Notes: generated by a model not told the origin, from the sequence alone. A stretch of 64,000 nucleotides of DNA from an uncultured Desulfuromusa sp. (GCF_963675815.1 NZ_OY776574.1:1730001-1794000), one strand, 5' to 3'; counted from the stretch's first letter, positions 9,089 through 16,516 are shown. Program-made: numbers and translations.

Positions 9089-9633
9089 GGCTGGCGGCAG
9101 AGTAGGGACTTTGTTACGACGCTTTTGATTTGTTCAATGGGGAGCGCCTTAACTATGTACTCTCGTAATGTGTGTGATGATGCTTTCTTGGGGATTTCCT
9201 GGGCCTTAGCCGTTAGGACGGCAATGGCCTCGTCTTTACAGAGCAAGGAGGCGAGGCTGAAAGGTTCTTGCTGGGTGTTTGTGCGGGCTTCTCGGGCGGT
9301 AACTAACTGGATATCGCCATCTTTTCCTCTCTCGGCAACGATCAACCCCCACCACGAAGGCACTACTTCTTCCGCAAGTCGGGCATGAGATGCTGAGCAA
9401 ACCAAATTGATTTGGTCAAAAACTCTATTGTATGCATGGATTTGGTTTGAAAAGCGCACAAATGTATCTTTTTCGCTTTTGATCTCATATCCAATCAAGG
9501 TCGAATCAATTACGGCAACATCAATGCGCGACCTTCCGCACTCGATTCGAAACTCTTCCTGTACCTTCGATCTGTCGGGTGCATTGACAGCAAGATAGCT
9601 CAGAAGGGATGATCTGATTTCGTGTTCTTCCAT
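9058..9633 (-). CDS. sce7726-family protein, predicted PD-(D/E)xK nuclease fold
   Basis: A 191-residue protein from ATG 9633, which has AGGTGA eleven bases upstream. The much longer upstream extension of this frame runs through the divergent HTH gene and is not used here. The core SRIDVAVIDSTLIGYEIKSE has the Asp followed by a Glu-x-Lys (EIK) pattern of PD-(D/E)xK nucleases, and VQEEFRIECG precedes it. I recognise the protein as sce7726-like. A nuclease activity is inferred from the motif only. It overlaps the beta-family gene tail to tail and is divergent from the HTH operon. Confidence 0.72.
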   Translation of the reverse strand: MEEHEIRSSLLSYLAVNAPDRSKVQEEFRIECGRSRIDVAVIDSTLIGYEIKSEKDTFVRFSNQIHAYNRVFDQINLVCSASHARLAEEVVPSWWGLIVAERGKDGDIQLVTAREARTNTQQEPFSLASLLCKDEAIAVLTAKAQEIPKKASSHTLREYIVKALPIEQIKSVVTKSLLCRQPYNNLEVKTM

Positions 9634-9681
9634 GGGGATATTATCACCTGAACTTGCATTTGAATACAACATGGCTGTAGT

Positions 9682-10101
9682 ATGCCAGTTATGCCGAGAA
9701 AAGCAATCATAAAAAAACCGGAAGTGGCGATGGCTATTGAGCAGATCAAGCAATATTGCCAGTTTGAAAAAATTTCCTTGTTTGCCCTTTCTAAAGAGGT
9801 TGGAGTTGGTCAGCCTGCCCTTTATCGTTTTTTGAATGGTGAGAGAAAAACCATAACTGACACAGCTCAACAAGTCCTTGACTATGTGAATAGTCGACAT
9901 AATTGGCATAACAACGATGCAGTTTTAATTCAGGAGGATAAAAAAAACACGAACTATAAGGTAATCGAAGATGCCGTTTTGTCATTATGGGACGGCAATC
10001 GCAATACTGCTGAACTTATTGCATCTCTTATAAGAGCGCTTAAACCTGCTCTTGATATGGCAAAAGCAGTGACCATGAACGACCAGGAACGGAGTCGATA
10101 A
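9682..10101 (+). CDS. Small helix-turn-helix protein
   Basis: A 139-residue protein with a helix-turn-helix near residues 30-60 (ISLFALSKEVGVGQPALYRF), typical of XRE/lambda-repressor-like or integrase-like HTH folds. The start is uncertain. ATG 9682 and 9691 have no ribosome site, while ATG 9730 has GGAAG five bases upstream. A tandem TATGCC repeat (9681-9686 and 9690-9695) sits at the first start and recurs inverted at 9905, so it may be an operator. The stop overlaps the start of the ImmA/IrrE gene (TAATG). It is probably the regulator or antitoxin of this operon. Confidence 0.65.
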   Translation: MPVMPRKAIIKKPEVAMAIEQIKQYCQFEKISLFALSKEVGVGQPALYRFLNGERKTITDTAQQVLDYVNSRHNWHNNDAVLIQEDKKNTNYKVIEDAVLSLWDGNRNTAELIASLIRALKPALDMAKAVTMNDQERSR

Positions 10102-11120
10102 TGACTGTAAAAAATGCAAAAACCATATATGACGCTCTGAAAGGGCTCGGGCTGACAAGGGCCCAGGTTCGAAAGCTCCTTCCTGATTGGTGGTCTCCGG
10201 AAATTGAAAAGCAGCCCGGTGGCTTGGCGGAACTCTGCCTACTGGTTAGTCGTCGACTTAACATTGAACTGACAGCTTTGATGGATGGACATATTCTAAA
10301 AAGTGACGCTGCACTTTCAATTGCCTATAAACACCGTGCTGACGCTACCGTTGAATCACTGCAGGCATCCACCTGTATATCGACCTCGCTTGCTAAGGCT
10401 GTTGTTGCGGCAATGTCTAAAGACTATTCTGCGGATCATTTTTCAGGAGCTGGAATAGCTGCTACTGCAAGAAGGATAGGCAGTGGAACCGTCAGCCTCA
10501 CTTCGCTTATTGATGCTTCTTGGGCGATGGGTATTCCTGTTATCCCAGTGACAAACTTGCCAGTTGGTGTCAGGAAGATGGATGGAGCGGTGATCAAAGT
10601 CGATGGTCGGCCAGTAATTATTATTTCCAAAAAAAAATCATCCAGGGCTTGGCTCGCATTTATTGTTGCCCATGAAATTGGGCATATTGCTAGCGGACAC
10701 CTTGAAATAAATGACACAATCATAGATGTCTCTCTTCAAGAGCAAGCAACTTATGCTGTGGAGTCTTCCCGCGATATGCAGGAAAGAGAAGCTGACTCTT
10801 TTGCACTATCTCTTTTAGGTGGAGATGGGGTTGATAGAGAAATATCTACTTGGCCGAGTTGGGCATCTCCTGCCGATCTTGCGGTAAGAGCTCGGAAGTC
10901 TGCCGCTGATTTGAGAGCCGAGAGCGGCCATATTATCCTTCGCTACGCTTTCGAGTCAAAGAGATGGCCTGATGCAATGGCAGCTCTTCGTTTTTTAAGT
11001 GAAGATAGTGATGCAGAGACAGTTGTTAGGGGTGGCCTGCAACGTAATCTTGATTTTGATCTTGTGGCTGAAGACTTGCGAGATCTTATATGTCAGGTAA
11101 CGGGAATCCAAATACCGTAG
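10101..11120 (+). CDS. ImmA/IrrE-family zinc metallopeptidase
   Basis: A 339-residue protein with the zincin signature VAHEIGH near residue 190 (two His ligands and catalytic Glu) and a downstream EREAD near 230 that supplies the third ligand, as in ImmA/IrrE/COG2856 peptidases. The N-terminal ~100 residues look like a helical DNA-binding or adaptor region. Family members cleave repressors (ICEBs1 ImmA, Deinococcus IrrE) and often sit beside HTH genes or act in toxin-antitoxin pairs. Here it is translationally coupled to an HTH protein and is 10 bp upstream of a PIN-like gene. Cleavage of the partner HTH protein is inference. Confidence 0.82.
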   Translation: MTVKNAKTIYDALKGLGLTRAQVRKLLPDWWSPEIEKQPGGLAELCLLVSRRLNIELTALMDGHILKSDAALSIAYKHRADATVESLQASTCISTSLAKAVVAAMSKDYSADHFSGAGIAATARRIGSGTVSLTSLIDASWAMGIPVIPVTNLPVGVRKMDGAVIKVDGRPVIIISKKKSSRAWLAFIVAHEIGHIASGHLEINDTIIDVSLQEQATYAVESSRDMQEREADSFALSLLGGDGVDREISTWPSWASPADLAVRARKSAADLRAESGHIILRYAFESKRWPDAMAALRFLSEDSDAETVVRGGLQRNLDFDLVAEDLRDLICQVTGIQIP

Positions 11121-11130
11121 AGAGGTAATC

Positions 11131-11760
11131 ATGCTGTATTTGGATGTAGATGCATTGTGTAAACTAGCCCACTGGAATATCCTTCCTATGCTTCCGAAGA
11201 TCACTAATTGTTCCTGGGCGGATCTTGCAACCGTTTCGTCACTCAAATACCGGGCAGCTCGATCTTTGGAGGCACCTGACGGTAGGTTATTCCATTCGGT
11301 TGCGGCGGTACAGTGCGCCTTGAGCTGTATTGAGCTGATGGGGGAAATCTCTGAGCCAAATGTTGACTTGCTTGAAGTTTTGTCTACTTCGAATCAAATT
11401 GACCCAGGTGAAGCCATACTACTTGCATTGACGGCAGCTGATCCGAATGGATACTTTTTAACAGGAGATAAGCGAGCCTTAAAAGCGGTGTCTCAGTTGG
11501 ATATTGCTCCTTCTTTTGCGGGGCGAATGATTATTGTAGAGCAAATTCTGTGGAAATGCTTGCAGGTTAAGGGGCATGGGTGGCTATTGGAGAATGTTTG
11601 CCCATTTAAATCTATCGATAAGACAATATCAATAATATTGGGCAGTCGCTGCGACGCTGATGCGATGCATGTTTGCCAAGGCTTTTCGTCGTACGTCAGC
11701 CAGGTCGTGCAGTTACACAACCCGAGCCTTTTAGTTGAATATGGGCCATATGAACTTTGA
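11131..11760 (+). CDS. PIN-like domain protein
   Basis: A 209-residue protein with acidic positions typical of PIN nucleases: LYLDVDALCKL at the N-terminus (Asp5/Asp7), IDPGEAILLA near residue 95 and FLTGDKRALKA near residue 112. This D...E...TxDxxL spacing is the PIN pattern. The last 80 residues are unrecognised. GAGAGG lies upstream of the ATG. As third gene of the HTH-ImmA/IrrE-PIN operon it is the likely effector (RNase). That activity is inferred from motifs only; I could not verify the fold. Confidence 0.6.
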   Translation: MLYLDVDALCKLAHWNILPMLPKITNCSWADLATVSSLKYRAARSLEAPDGRLFHSVAAVQCALSCIELMGEISEPNVDLLEVLSTSNQIDPGEAILLALTAADPNGYFLTGDKRALKAVSQLDIAPSFAGRMIIVEQILWKCLQVKGHGWLLENVCPFKSIDKTISIILGSRCDADAMHVCQGFSSYVSQVVQLHNPSLLVEYGPYEL

Positions 11761-12045
11761 ATTTTATTTGTGAAGATCACGGTTGACCATCAGATCGTTA
11801 TTGCCGTATCACTACCTGAGCGTAGATCTAGAACATCACGACTATAAGATTGGAGATATCTACACAAAAGACACAGATCTCTGCGCCTGAAACCAGTTAA
11901 GCCGGGCAGTAAATGGTGGCAAATTTTAAATAAGTGCTACCCATAAGTGTTTTGCGTGGTTATTTGTTGGCAATATATCTTTTTAACTATAAGTAATAAT
12001 GAAATAAAGTGAAAGTTAACAGTTTATATGCTCAACAGATATCAT
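11761..12045. other. Right flank of the element, non-coding
   Basis: No plausible gene is seen. It contains one inverted TGGGTAGCA element (11935-11943 on the other strand) and AT-rich sequence. Its right end (12035-12051) is a near copy of the tRNA anticodon stem: ACAGA and TCTGT arms around a 7-base spacer. Confidence 0.6.
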
Positions 12046-12098
12046 ATCTGTTGTGGCGCAAGCCACCCGGGGTTCGAATCCCCGCCTCTCCGCCATAA
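12046..12098 (+). repeat. Right attachment repeat (tRNA-Ser 3' fragment)
   Basis: The 53-bp copy, identical to 7700-7752, of the tRNA-Ser 3' half. It cannot be a tRNA by itself because the 5' half is absent. It is immediately followed by a second terminator, probably the original chromosomal tRNA terminator displaced by the insertion. Confidence 0.93.
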
Positions 12099-12102
12099 TA
12101 AA

Positions 12103-12145
12103 AACAGGGGCCTGGCTATTTGCTGGGTCCCTGTTCTTATTTTTA
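12103..12145 (+). terminator. Terminator following the right attachment repeat
   Basis: AACAGGG (12103-12109) pairs with CCCTGTT (12129-12135), with additional partial pairing inside, followed by CTTATTTTT. It probably belonged to the tRNA gene before insertion. Confidence 0.7.
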
Positions 12146-12248
12146 CTAACATCATATCTTTCCTGCTCACTATCATCTTCGTAGCTTTTTGGTTCGATCA
12201 AGATTAATGGTGAGGAACTATTTCGGCGTCAACCCCCAGACTCGTTTA

Positions 12249-12518
12249 TCAGCCACCCTGTTTGGTTGGTGGAGAATTTTCGGTGTTGTCTGTGACGTCT
12301 AATTGACCCAGCGCTTGCAAAATTTCAGCAAGCATGCTCGGCGGGCCACCGGCCATATTTTCTTCTTCGGCAACCGCTCGTTCTCGTTCGTCGTACTCCC
12401 ACCGTCGCAAAAGTTGAGATTTCTGCATCACGGTTAATCTCTGATCCTGCAGAATGTTCTTGGGAGAAACATATACGGTCGCTGGATCTTTCAATGCTTG
12501 GTCAAAAATTGTTAACAT
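12249..12518 (-). CDS. Conserved small hypothetical protein
   Basis: An 89-residue protein. It resembles short proteobacterial proteins with an N-terminal segment of the type LTIFDQALKDPATVYVSPK followed by LLRRWEYDERERAVAEEEN, often found next to stress-related genes. I do not know a function. The acidic middle and the Gly-Pro stretch (NMAGGPPS) are characteristic. The gene is isolated between the attachment site and the lipoprotein gene. Confidence 0.65.
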   Translation of the reverse strand: MLTIFDQALKDPATVYVSPKNILQDQRLTVMQKSQLLRRWEYDERERAVAEEENMAGGPPSMLAEILQALGQLDVTDNTENSPPTKQGG

Positions 12519-12704
12519 ATCAATCCTTTACTAGCTAATTATTAGCTCTCCGATTGCACCTATTGCGGAGTTTGTCTATTTGAGAAAACGATTTACTCTG
12601 ATCAACCCAGTGATTTAAACATGGACAGGATCCCTGCCAATATTGTGTAAGTACAGATTCAATCTGAACGGATACAGAAAAATGCTCCTCACAACGGATA
12701 GCTG

Positions 12705-12965
12705 CTACTTTATTGACTCTTCAAGCTTTTTTTTCGCGTGTCCAGCTTCTTCACTGGTTTTTTCGATGATCTCATCGATCGCTTCGCCAACTTTTTCTGC
12801 CGGTCCTTGCGGGTCGACTGTGTCCTCTACCTTTTCTTGTGCTTTTTCAACCGCTTTATCGATCTGTTCCCCAGCTTTTTCTGCTGGCCCCTGTTGTTCA
12901 CATGCTGTGAGGCCGAAGGTCAGTCCGAGGGTTAAAAGAATCAAGATCATTGATGATCGTCGCAT
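12705..12965 (-). CDS. Small lipoprotein with helical repeats
   Basis: An 86-residue protein with a lipoprotein signal peptide (hydrophobic stretch, then lipobox LTAC, mature Cys22). The remainder is highly charged and repetitive: QQGPAEKAGEQID and PQGPAEKVGEAID are two copies of one unit, and heptad-like lysine/glutamate patterns suggest amphipathic helices. AGGAGG sits upstream of the ATG. It is similar in style to stress-induced envelope lipoproteins; the role is unknown. Confidence 0.75.
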   Translation of the reverse strand: MRRSSMILILLTLGLTFGLTACEQQGPAEKAGEQIDKAVEKAQEKVEDTVDPQGPAEKVGEAIDEIIEKTSEEAGHAKKKLEESIK

Positions 12966-13127
12966 AATATCCTCCTTGTGGATAACGACCGAATTTATAG
13001 TCGCCGGTTCTGCTATGTTGTCTACTAAAGGTTAGCAGGTGCGCTTAGTGACTGTAATGGGCGAATTACTACTTTAACAGGGAGAAAAAAGATACTGGTA
13101 TTAGATAGGGCGTAAAGCGAGTAACTT

Positions 13128-13358
13128 TTACGATGTTTCAGATGTTCTGCGCCTTGAAGTGACAGCTTCGTAATTCAGATCAGTGAGCTGTTGGTCACCA
13201 CAGGCGATATTAATGACGAGAGCATTTTCATGGACTTCGCACGCAAAGGCTGAAATTTCAAGCGTATCTCCGATAATAATTTCAGGATCCTCTGTTAAAA
13301 ATTCTTTTTTACCGTGATTTTTCTTTCTTTCGAATTGAAATTTACTTGATTTTCCCAA
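13128..13358 (-). CDS. Hypothetical small protein
   Basis: A 76-residue frame starting with TTG. The middle (EDPEIIIGDTLEISAFACEVHENALVINIACGD) alternates hydrophobic residues as in a small beta-barrel, but I recognise no family. The ribosome site is weak. It could be a spurious frame; the balanced composition and position in a gene-poor interval are the only support. Confidence 0.35.
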   Translation of the reverse strand: MGKSSKFQFERKKNHGKKEFLTEDPEIIIGDTLEISAFACEVHENALVINIACGDQQLTDLNYEAVTSRRRTSETS

Positions 13359-13502
13359 AATGGAAATTGCTCAGAGGGGGTCATTCTAACAATCTGCTAT
13401 TTCTAAATCATGCTTGATCTGCTACTCTTGATGGTAGCAAAAAGCTACTGTTTTCCATTATTTGTCAAATGTTGGTTTAAAAGGAACTTTAGGGGGCTCT
13501 TG

Positions 13503-14189
13503 ATGAGTGTATTACGAATTCTGATTGTTGCTGAATACCCGGTTGTCGAAGAGGGCCTTGATTTTTTACTGAAGGACTACGCTAATATCGAGGTCGTTAC
13601 GACGGCGAGCAACGGCACTGATGGACTACAGCGGCTCCGGGAAAACAGGATTGACGTTATTGTTCAGGATCTTGCGACAACCGAACTTGGGGCTCCCGAG
13701 GCGATCCGCCTGTATCTCAGCGAGAAGCCTGAGATCGGCGTTGTCGTCTACAGTGGTCAGGAGGATGAGGTCGCCGTTTTTGAGACTCTCAAGGCGGGTG
13801 CCAGGGGTTATGTTTTGAAAAATACACCGGTCGATGAGCTGGTTGCCGCCATTCGCGAGGTTTACCAAGGTGGCTACTTTCTCAGTCCCGGTCTGAATCC
13901 GGCGATCATCAAGTTCTACCTGGAACATCGTGGGAAAGAAGAAGACCATCTGTCAGAATACCAGTTGTTGACCGATCGGGAAAAGCAAGTCTTCCGCTTG
14001 CTTGCCGACGGAAAACAGACCAGCGATATCAGCGATATCCTCTGCGTTAGTCCGAAAACCGTCGCCAAACACCGTGCCGCAGTGAAGAAGAAGCTCGCTA
14101 TGAACACCACCGCGGAAATGGCCCAGTATGCTATTCGGTTGGGGGTGATCAATATCAACGCCGCCGAAAGACCGTTTCCGCTGCCGTAG
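13503..14189 (+). CDS. NarL/FixJ-type LuxR response regulator
   Basis: A 228-residue protein from ATG 13503, with AGGGGG upstream; the longer frame from 13410 would add an unrelated N-terminus. Residues 1-120 form a receiver domain: AEYP replaces the usual acidic pair, with Glu only; phospho-acceptor Asp in IVQDLA; Lys in YVLKNTP. Residues ~160-220 form a GerE/LuxR helix-turn-helix (LTDREKQVFRLLADGKQ ... SPKTVAKHRAAVKKKL). It is a DNA-binding transcription regulator. No histidine kinase gene is adjacent, so it is an orphan here. Confidence 0.88.
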   Translation: MSVLRILIVAEYPVVEEGLDFLLKDYANIEVVTTASNGTDGLQRLRENRIDVIVQDLATTELGAPEAIRLYLSEKPEIGVVVYSGQEDEVAVFETLKAGARGYVLKNTPVDELVAAIREVYQGGYFLSPGLNPAIIKFYLEHRGKEEDHLSEYQLLTDREKQVFRLLADGKQTSDISDILCVSPKTVAKHRAAVKKKLAMNTTAEMAQYAIRLGVININAAERPFPLP

Positions 14190-14230
14190 TCGTTGCGGAG
14201 AATCGTTTTTTTCGTAAATTCATTCCGAAA

Positions 14231-14450
14231 TTAGGTCCAGCCGGGGAAGACCTGGCGCAACCTTTCCACCATAAATTGTACCGAGATCGCAATCAGAATA
14301 AGCCCGAAGATTCGCGAAATCAGTTCCAGCGGCAGGGTGCCGATGAATTGTTTGACCAAGGCTCCGATCAGTAGCGCCAGCAGCAACAAGGCCAGCACGA
14401 TGACCAGGGCACTTTTGGGATTGGGTTGTGCCTTTGTTTTTGTCCGGGAA
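14231..14450 (-). pseudogene. MarC-family membrane protein remnant (C-terminal part)
   Basis: On the minus strand the frame ending at TAA 14231-14233 reads ALVIVLALLLLALLIGALV, then PLELISRIFGLILIAISVQF, then MVERLRQVFPGWT and stop. This matches the last two membrane segments of MarC/UPF0056 proteins (~200 residues). No start codon or upstream two-thirds is present, because the frame runs into the ferritin remnant. I interpret it as a 5'-deleted pseudogene. The start coordinate is approximate. Confidence 0.6.
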
Positions 14451-14642
14451 TCAATGCCCGATTGGCTTGTTGGTGAACAGGGACTCCTTCAATTCTTTCC
14501 CGAACACGTTATTCTGACGACGTAGCCAGTCGACCGCTTCCAGTTCCTCCATCAGTGAGCGCAGGGCACGGTGGTAGTCTCTGGTCTGTTCCGAGAGTTC
14601 GTTCACCGGTTCATGATAACTGTCAGTTGCTATCAATATCAT
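14451..14642 (-). pseudogene. Encapsulin-cargo ferritin-like (EncFtn) gene with internal deletion
   Basis: A 63-residue product from ATG 14642 (GGAAG upstream). The N-terminus YHEPVNELSEQTRDYHRA and SLMEELEAVDW match the first helix of encapsulated ferritins. The next residues LRRQNNVFGKEL and SLFTNKPIGH match the end of the same family. The roughly 34 residues between, which in EncFtn contain the HNRDEEKEHAAM metal motif (second Glu and His ligands), are missing. The join falls at a Trp codon that occurs on both sides in relatives, which suggests an in-frame deletion. The product could not form the ferroxidase site. No encapsulin shell gene is in the window. Confidence 0.65.
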
Positions 14643-14682
14643 CTTTTCATCTTCCAGGTTTCCTGATCGTTCTTCTTGCAGA

Positions 14683-14970
14683 TCACTTATAGCGTGAGAT
14701 TGCCCCTTGAATTGCCGAGCTGAAGTCCTGCCAGGCATTATCGGCGCCTTCTTTCAGATCTTCCCATGCTTCGTCGCTGCTGTGGCGTAGCTCCTGTAGT
14801 TTGTTTGCGGCCAGATCGCGTTTCAGCTTGAGATCCTCCAGAGTATCCAGATAACTCAATTTAGAAGATGCCTCTACATTTTTAGATTTTGCCTTCAGTA
14901 ACTCAATCTGAGCGTTGAATTGATCGAGCTGTGCTTGCATTTTTTCTTGATAGACTTGTTTTTTGTTCAT
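14683..14970 (-). CDS. Coiled-coil stress-type protein
   Basis: A 95-residue, almost entirely helical protein (QEKMQAQLDQFNAQIELLKA ... LEDLKLKRDLAANKLQEL, ending WEDLKEGADNAWQDFSSAI). Heptad periodicity runs through most of its length. It resembles the sll1863-type coiled-coil family often found with general-stress genes. AAAGG precedes the ATG. No catalytic residues are expected. Confidence 0.75.
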   Translation of the reverse strand: MNKKQVYQEKMQAQLDQFNAQIELLKAKSKNVEASSKLSYLDTLEDLKLKRDLAANKLQELRHSSDEAWEDLKEGADNAWQDFSSAIQGAISRYK

Positions 14971-15492
14971 GGTCTCAGCCTTTCGTCGCTGGATTGCTTG
15001 ATAGTAGACACTGATATTTACTTGTTTAGTTGTTGTGTCCCAAAGCTTTCTTCTGACAGTGCAGTCAATGGCCTCCTTCGCACTTTCAACACTGTATCGC
15101 TTACTGCAACTTTTGCATTGGAGGCGGCTTTCTCTCCTGATTCTTCGGTTACTTATGAAGATACGATCTTTGTATTGGTCCGACCTGTCTTTTTCCTTTT
15201 ATTTATTAAGATATTAACAAGATGATGGTTTCAGGCAATGAGCTGTTTACTACTCCTTGGGGTAGTAAACAGCTCCATGAAGGTCTCTGAAGTATAGATT
15301 CTGTCAAGGACAATTGAGCTAGAAGTAAGCGTTAAGTGACTGATTTAGAAAATTATTTTGTTTTTGGCATGGTCCCTGTCAAGTGCTGATATTTCGTTTA
15401 CGGTCAACATGAACAAAATGACGGAGCACTTGAGATACTCCAGATAATTGATTAAGCTTTTTACAACAGACAACAAAGAAAGGAGCTGGAAT
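14971..15492. other. Gene-poor interval
   Basis: No frame in this interval looks coding. The only clear structure is the inverted repeat at 15240-15275. The interval separates the divergent coiled-coil and PRC-barrel genes, so promoters for both should lie here. Confidence 0.6.
15240..15275. repeat. 14-bp perfect inverted repeat
   Basis: GAGCTGTTTACTAC (15240-15253) and GTAGTAAACAGCTC (15262-15275) are exact reverse complements with an 8-base spacer. No U-tract follows on either strand, so it is not a standard terminator. It may be an operator in a divergent promoter region or a small-element end. Confidence 0.7.
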
Positions 15493-16230
15493 GTGAGCGG
15501 ATTACGTAAATTGAGTGATTTAACCGGTTATGGCTTTCTGGCCCAGGATGCAGAGGTTGGACGACTTGAAGAAATTTATTTTGACGATCATTATTGGCAC
15601 GCTCGTTATCTTGTCGTGAAGACTGGAAACTGGCTGCTTGGTCGCCGGGTGTTATTGGTGCCGGAGGTTATCGAGGGTATCGATGACGAAGAGAAAAATC
15701 TCTGGGTTAATCTGACTCGACAGCAGATTGAGAACGCTCCTCCGATCGATAGCGAACAGCCGGTGTCATGGACTTATCAGCAACAGTATTACCGTTATTA
15801 TGATAGGGATCCTTATTGGATAACCGATTCACTGTTCAACTCCACTCCGGCAATTCCGCCTTTTGTGCAACCTGATGAAACGATCAAAAAACCAGAGAAT
15901 CCTCATTTACGCAGTAGCTCTGAGGTGACAGGATACCGACTCTCAGCAGAGGATGGTGACGTTGGACATGTCGAGGATTTTATTTTCGACGAGCAGAGTT
16001 GGGCATTGCGCTACCTGGAAATTGATACCCGCAACTGGCTGCCGGGTCGTCACGTTTTAATCTCGCCCGCCTGGGTTGAGGAGGTAGACTGGGCGACACA
16101 GCAAGTGAAGGTCGCAGTATCTCGGGATCTGGTGAATAATGCTCCGGAATACGATTCTTCCAAACACATTAGCCGCGAATACCAACTGGCTCTGTACAAA
16201 CATTATGGCAAAAGTTTCAGCGAGGAATGA
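15493..16230 (+). CDS. Two-domain PRC-barrel protein
   Basis: A 245-residue protein with two PRC-barrel repeats: LTGYGFLAQDAEVGRLEEIY ... GRRVLLVPEVI and VTGYRLSAEDGDVGHVEDFI ... PGRHVLISPAWV. I chose GTG 15493 because AAAGGAG lies seven bases upstream, whereas the longer frame from 15448 has none. PRC-barrels act in RNA processing or as envelope/stress-linked adaptors; the specific role is unknown. No signal peptide is seen. Confidence 0.85.
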   Translation: MSGLRKLSDLTGYGFLAQDAEVGRLEEIYFDDHYWHARYLVVKTGNWLLGRRVLLVPEVIEGIDDEEKNLWVNLTRQQIENAPPIDSEQPVSWTYQQQYYRYYDRDPYWITDSLFNSTPAIPPFVQPDETIKKPENPHLRSSSEVTGYRLSAEDGDVGHVEDFIFDEQSWALRYLEIDTRNWLPGRHVLISPAWVEEVDWATQQVKVAVSRDLVNNAPEYDSSKHISREYQLALYKHYGKSFSEE

Positions 16231-16516
16231 CCTGTGGGCAGTATGAGAGAATCCTCTTTCCTTTCGATTGGGGCGTCGCGATCGTCGTGGCGTAACTGGA
16301 AGAGACAAAAAACGAATCAGAGGATCATTGTGGAAAAAGGAAGTTGGCTGTTGAAGGGGCGGGGAAACATGATCCGTGGCAATGACGAGCACGCCCCGGA
16401 TGACCCAATGATATCGACTGTAGCAATTGAAATGAAAGCTTCAAGGGCGATGTTAACAGCCAATGGGTAAAGGCTGTAATAAAGAATAGCGGACAGGAAC
16501 TTCGAAAAATAACCGT
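16231..16516. other. Interval with no convincing gene
   Basis: Short frames exist on both strands but none has a credible start and composition. On the minus strand fragments of hydrophobic sequence in two frames hint at a decayed small membrane protein; I could not identify it. Confidence 0.4.

Larger units (their letters stand above)
7700..12098. mobile_element. 4.3-kb tRNA-Ser-integrated element with defence/toxin-like cargo and no integrase
   Basis: A perfect 53-bp direct repeat (7700-7752 and 12046-12098) covers the tRNA from the last anticodon-loop base to just past CCA. This is the normal footprint of tyrosine-recombinase integration into a tRNA gene that leaves the tRNA intact. The unit between repeats is 4346 bp. 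It carries five genes: beta-family protein, sce7726-type protein, HTH protein, ImmA/IrrE peptidase and PIN-like protein. No integrase, excisionase or relaxase gene is present, so it is either a passive cassette moved by a recombinase encoded elsewhere or a remnant that lost its integrase. Candidate integrase arm sites (TGGGTAGCA) lie just inside both ends. Confidence 0.85.

Noticed and set aside
9634..9909. N-terminal extension of the sce7726-type frame
   Set aside because: It lies opposite the HTH gene, shows no domain, and ATG 9633 has a ribosome site.
11493..11780. Minus-strand 95-residue frame across the PIN-like gene
   Set aside because: Shadow of the coding strand, with no start signals and atypical composition.
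12016..12201. 61-residue minus-strand frame containing AERRGFEPR
   Set aside because: This is the well-known false protein produced by reading a tRNA-Ser fragment antisense. It covers the right attachment repeat.
16231..16516. Possible decayed small membrane protein (YqaE-like) on the minus strand
   Set aside because: Only scattered hydrophobic fragments in two frames; no start, no continuous similarity that I can defend.
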